Below, piece after piece: positions 62,621-64,000 of a stretch of DNA of 64,000 nucleotides. How positions within the stretch are numbered: position 1 is the first letter of the stretch; every line of letters starts with the position of its first letter. The DNA is from Fasciola hepatica (taxonomy: Eukaryota > Platyhelminthes > Trematoda > Plagiorchiida > Fasciolidae): positions 2,294,001 through 2,358,000 of the forward strand of contig CANUEZ040000140.1 in the NCBI GenBank assembly GCA_948099385.1, in the 5' to 3' direction. The translations under genes were made by a program, and so were the position numbers. The notes below the pieces were generated by a model. It ran no database searches. It saw nothing but the letters and a program-made list of their open reading frames with translations, and was not told where the DNA came from.

Positions 62621-64000
62621 AACATTGCTTACAGGGATTAATGAGGCACATCGGCCTCAATCAAATCTAGAATTGTAGGGGTAATTGCGTCACTTAGGCT
62701 GTGACGAAATCTAGGAACGAAATATAATCGGCGAGAATATTAGTTCGTCTAAGTGACTAACCACTGGCAGCTCCTAACTGGAATTTCGACAACATTATGC
62801 ATTTAATCCAGATAAATCTGTGAATATTTTGTTGTTCAGTATACCTTCTCAGATTATCGTATGACCAAAACAGGCGAAATATTTTCACCTCCTTGTTCGC
62901 GGTGATTCTATAGTCTGATTTGTAAGGAGTGAAGAATACGTGACCTTTTAGTTGATAAAGTTCAATCATTTGGAAGGGCTTTGCAGAATGCCTGTTTCCA
63001 AATTAGGTTGGCGTATTAATTGTACACTGGATGTGAAGAAGGAATGCACTGAATTACGAAACCCAATATTCGGAAGTTTTACGCTCAAACCCCGGAGAGT
63101 AATGAAGAAGACGCAAAATTCAGATGGTGTTCAGCGAAGTGTGTACGTTGGCAATAGCACTTATGCATTCACGAGGCAAACACGACAGAAAAAACTATCG
63201 AATGATAATGAAGTACAATGAGATGCATTTGTGTGCGTGTTTTTGTGTGTTTATGCCTGTCTCTCAGTGAACACAGAGGGGGCAGTCAGTCAGCCATAGG
63301 AGCACGACCAGATCTGTGAGCTACGGCACATGCAGCCGGGATTGTTCAAACACCTAAAAACGTTCACCAGAAAACCCGGTTAAGTACATGTGAATCATGA
63401 GAACCATGTTTCAAAGTTCAAACCTTTGATCATTCGGCTACATTGGTAGTTGGTTCCTCCACAGTCTGATGAAGTAATAAGTAGGACTCTAAATTATTAT
63501 CACGGATCCTACGTGCCAAACCTTATTGATGCGATTCGTGCTGAGATTGAACTGTCTTTCATGAAGAGCAGAGTTTAAACTGTTTCCGGTGAAATGGTGC
63601 TCTCTAACAGGAAAAAGCGACATACGCCAGATGTTCCGCAAAATAACTGTTTATTACTTGTTGATTCTCGAACTGAAACGGACTGAAAAGAAACCACAAC
63701 AAAGTTATCCCGCAGGTGGGCATGCGAACCCCACTCTTGGAGGACAATCGTCACGGTGTCAAATAAATCCCCACAAGTGTTGGATCGATTTTATTTGCTT
63801 ATGGAATGATACATGTTGTACCTGCTGGCATGTACAGTCATGTGCTCACTCGCCTACGCTTAATTGACACACCGTTAAATCATGGACGCATGCCTGCAAT
63901 CGTGCACACATGTACGCAGTTGAAATTTGTCGCGCTTCCTCCCGGACAGCGCTGACCAATCAGATTGTACCACGTGTTGCACGAACTTGCACGAATAAAC
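62621..64000 (-). repeat. Second inverted repeat, right arm (cut by window end)
   Basis: Reverse-complement partner of 43,190-44,507. The inner boundary is at AACATTGCTTACAGGG (62,621), matched by CCCTGTAAGCAATGTT near 44,491-44,506. The match persists to the last bases of the window, so the true arm is longer than 1.38 kb. A stretch of about 64 extra bases near 63,705-63,800 is the main length difference. Confidence 0.85.
62952..63221 (+). pseudogene. Open frame in second inverted repeat, right copy
   Basis: An 89-codon frame whose core matches the minus-strand frame at 43,932-44,156 with about 11 changes in 59 residues. It has no recognised domain. The opposite strand also has a conserved frame (62,757-62,969 against 44,156-44,368), so frame conservation alone is weak evidence for coding. 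Confidence 0.25.

Overview
The window looks like repeat-rich, AT-rich non-coding DNA from a metazoan nuclear genome. It is not prokaryotic: there are no dense ORFs, operons, Shine-Dalgarno-led genes or rRNA genes. Instead there are long microsatellites, a tRNA-derived SINE family, CR1/jockey-like LINE fragments, a Ty3/gypsy pol relic and a Penelope-like element (PLE). That mixture fits a flatworm, most likely a digenean trematode, but this is an inference from element types only. I found no confident single-copy host gene, rRNA gene or functional tRNA gene. Almost all open frames are short (60-150 codons), consistent with chance or decayed transposon coding.

Layout. 1-8,402: mostly unassigned sequence, with two copies of a dispersed repeat near 1.94 and 5.13 kb. 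8,403-21,903: a giant inverted repeat. Its arms (8,403-13,111 and 16,827-21,903) are nearly identical around a 3.7-kb spacer, and each carries a LINE endonuclease fragment, a PLE endonuclease tail and a tRNA-derived SINE. 21,904-27,122: two decayed LINEs of one family and a tail repeat. 27,123-33,420: unassigned sequence with (TG)n and a ~370-bp (GATA)n array. 33,430-35,330: a third, very decayed LINE. 35,420-39,430: unassigned, with two more SINE copies. 39,440-46,000: copies of another dispersed family and the left arm of a second long inverted repeat (43,190-44,507). 47,960-50,130: minus-strand gypsy pol relic. 50,400-57,300: unassigned, with poly-C and a (TA)n tract. 57,511-60,274: a PLE flanked by inverted copies of its own endonuclease 3' end. 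60,290-62,620: unassigned, with a third copy of the 1.94-kb repeat. 62,621-64,000: right arm of the second inverted repeat, cut by the window edge.

The parts do not form a pathway. The dominant theme is inverted duplication at three scales: a 4.7-kb pair, a pair of at least 1.3 kb separated by 18 kb, and a 0.6-kb pair flanking the PLE. The 4.7-kb pair stands out: its mirrored coordinates show no net indel except one 368-bp step, and its few differences include one tight cluster. All alignments were made by eye, so identities are estimates.
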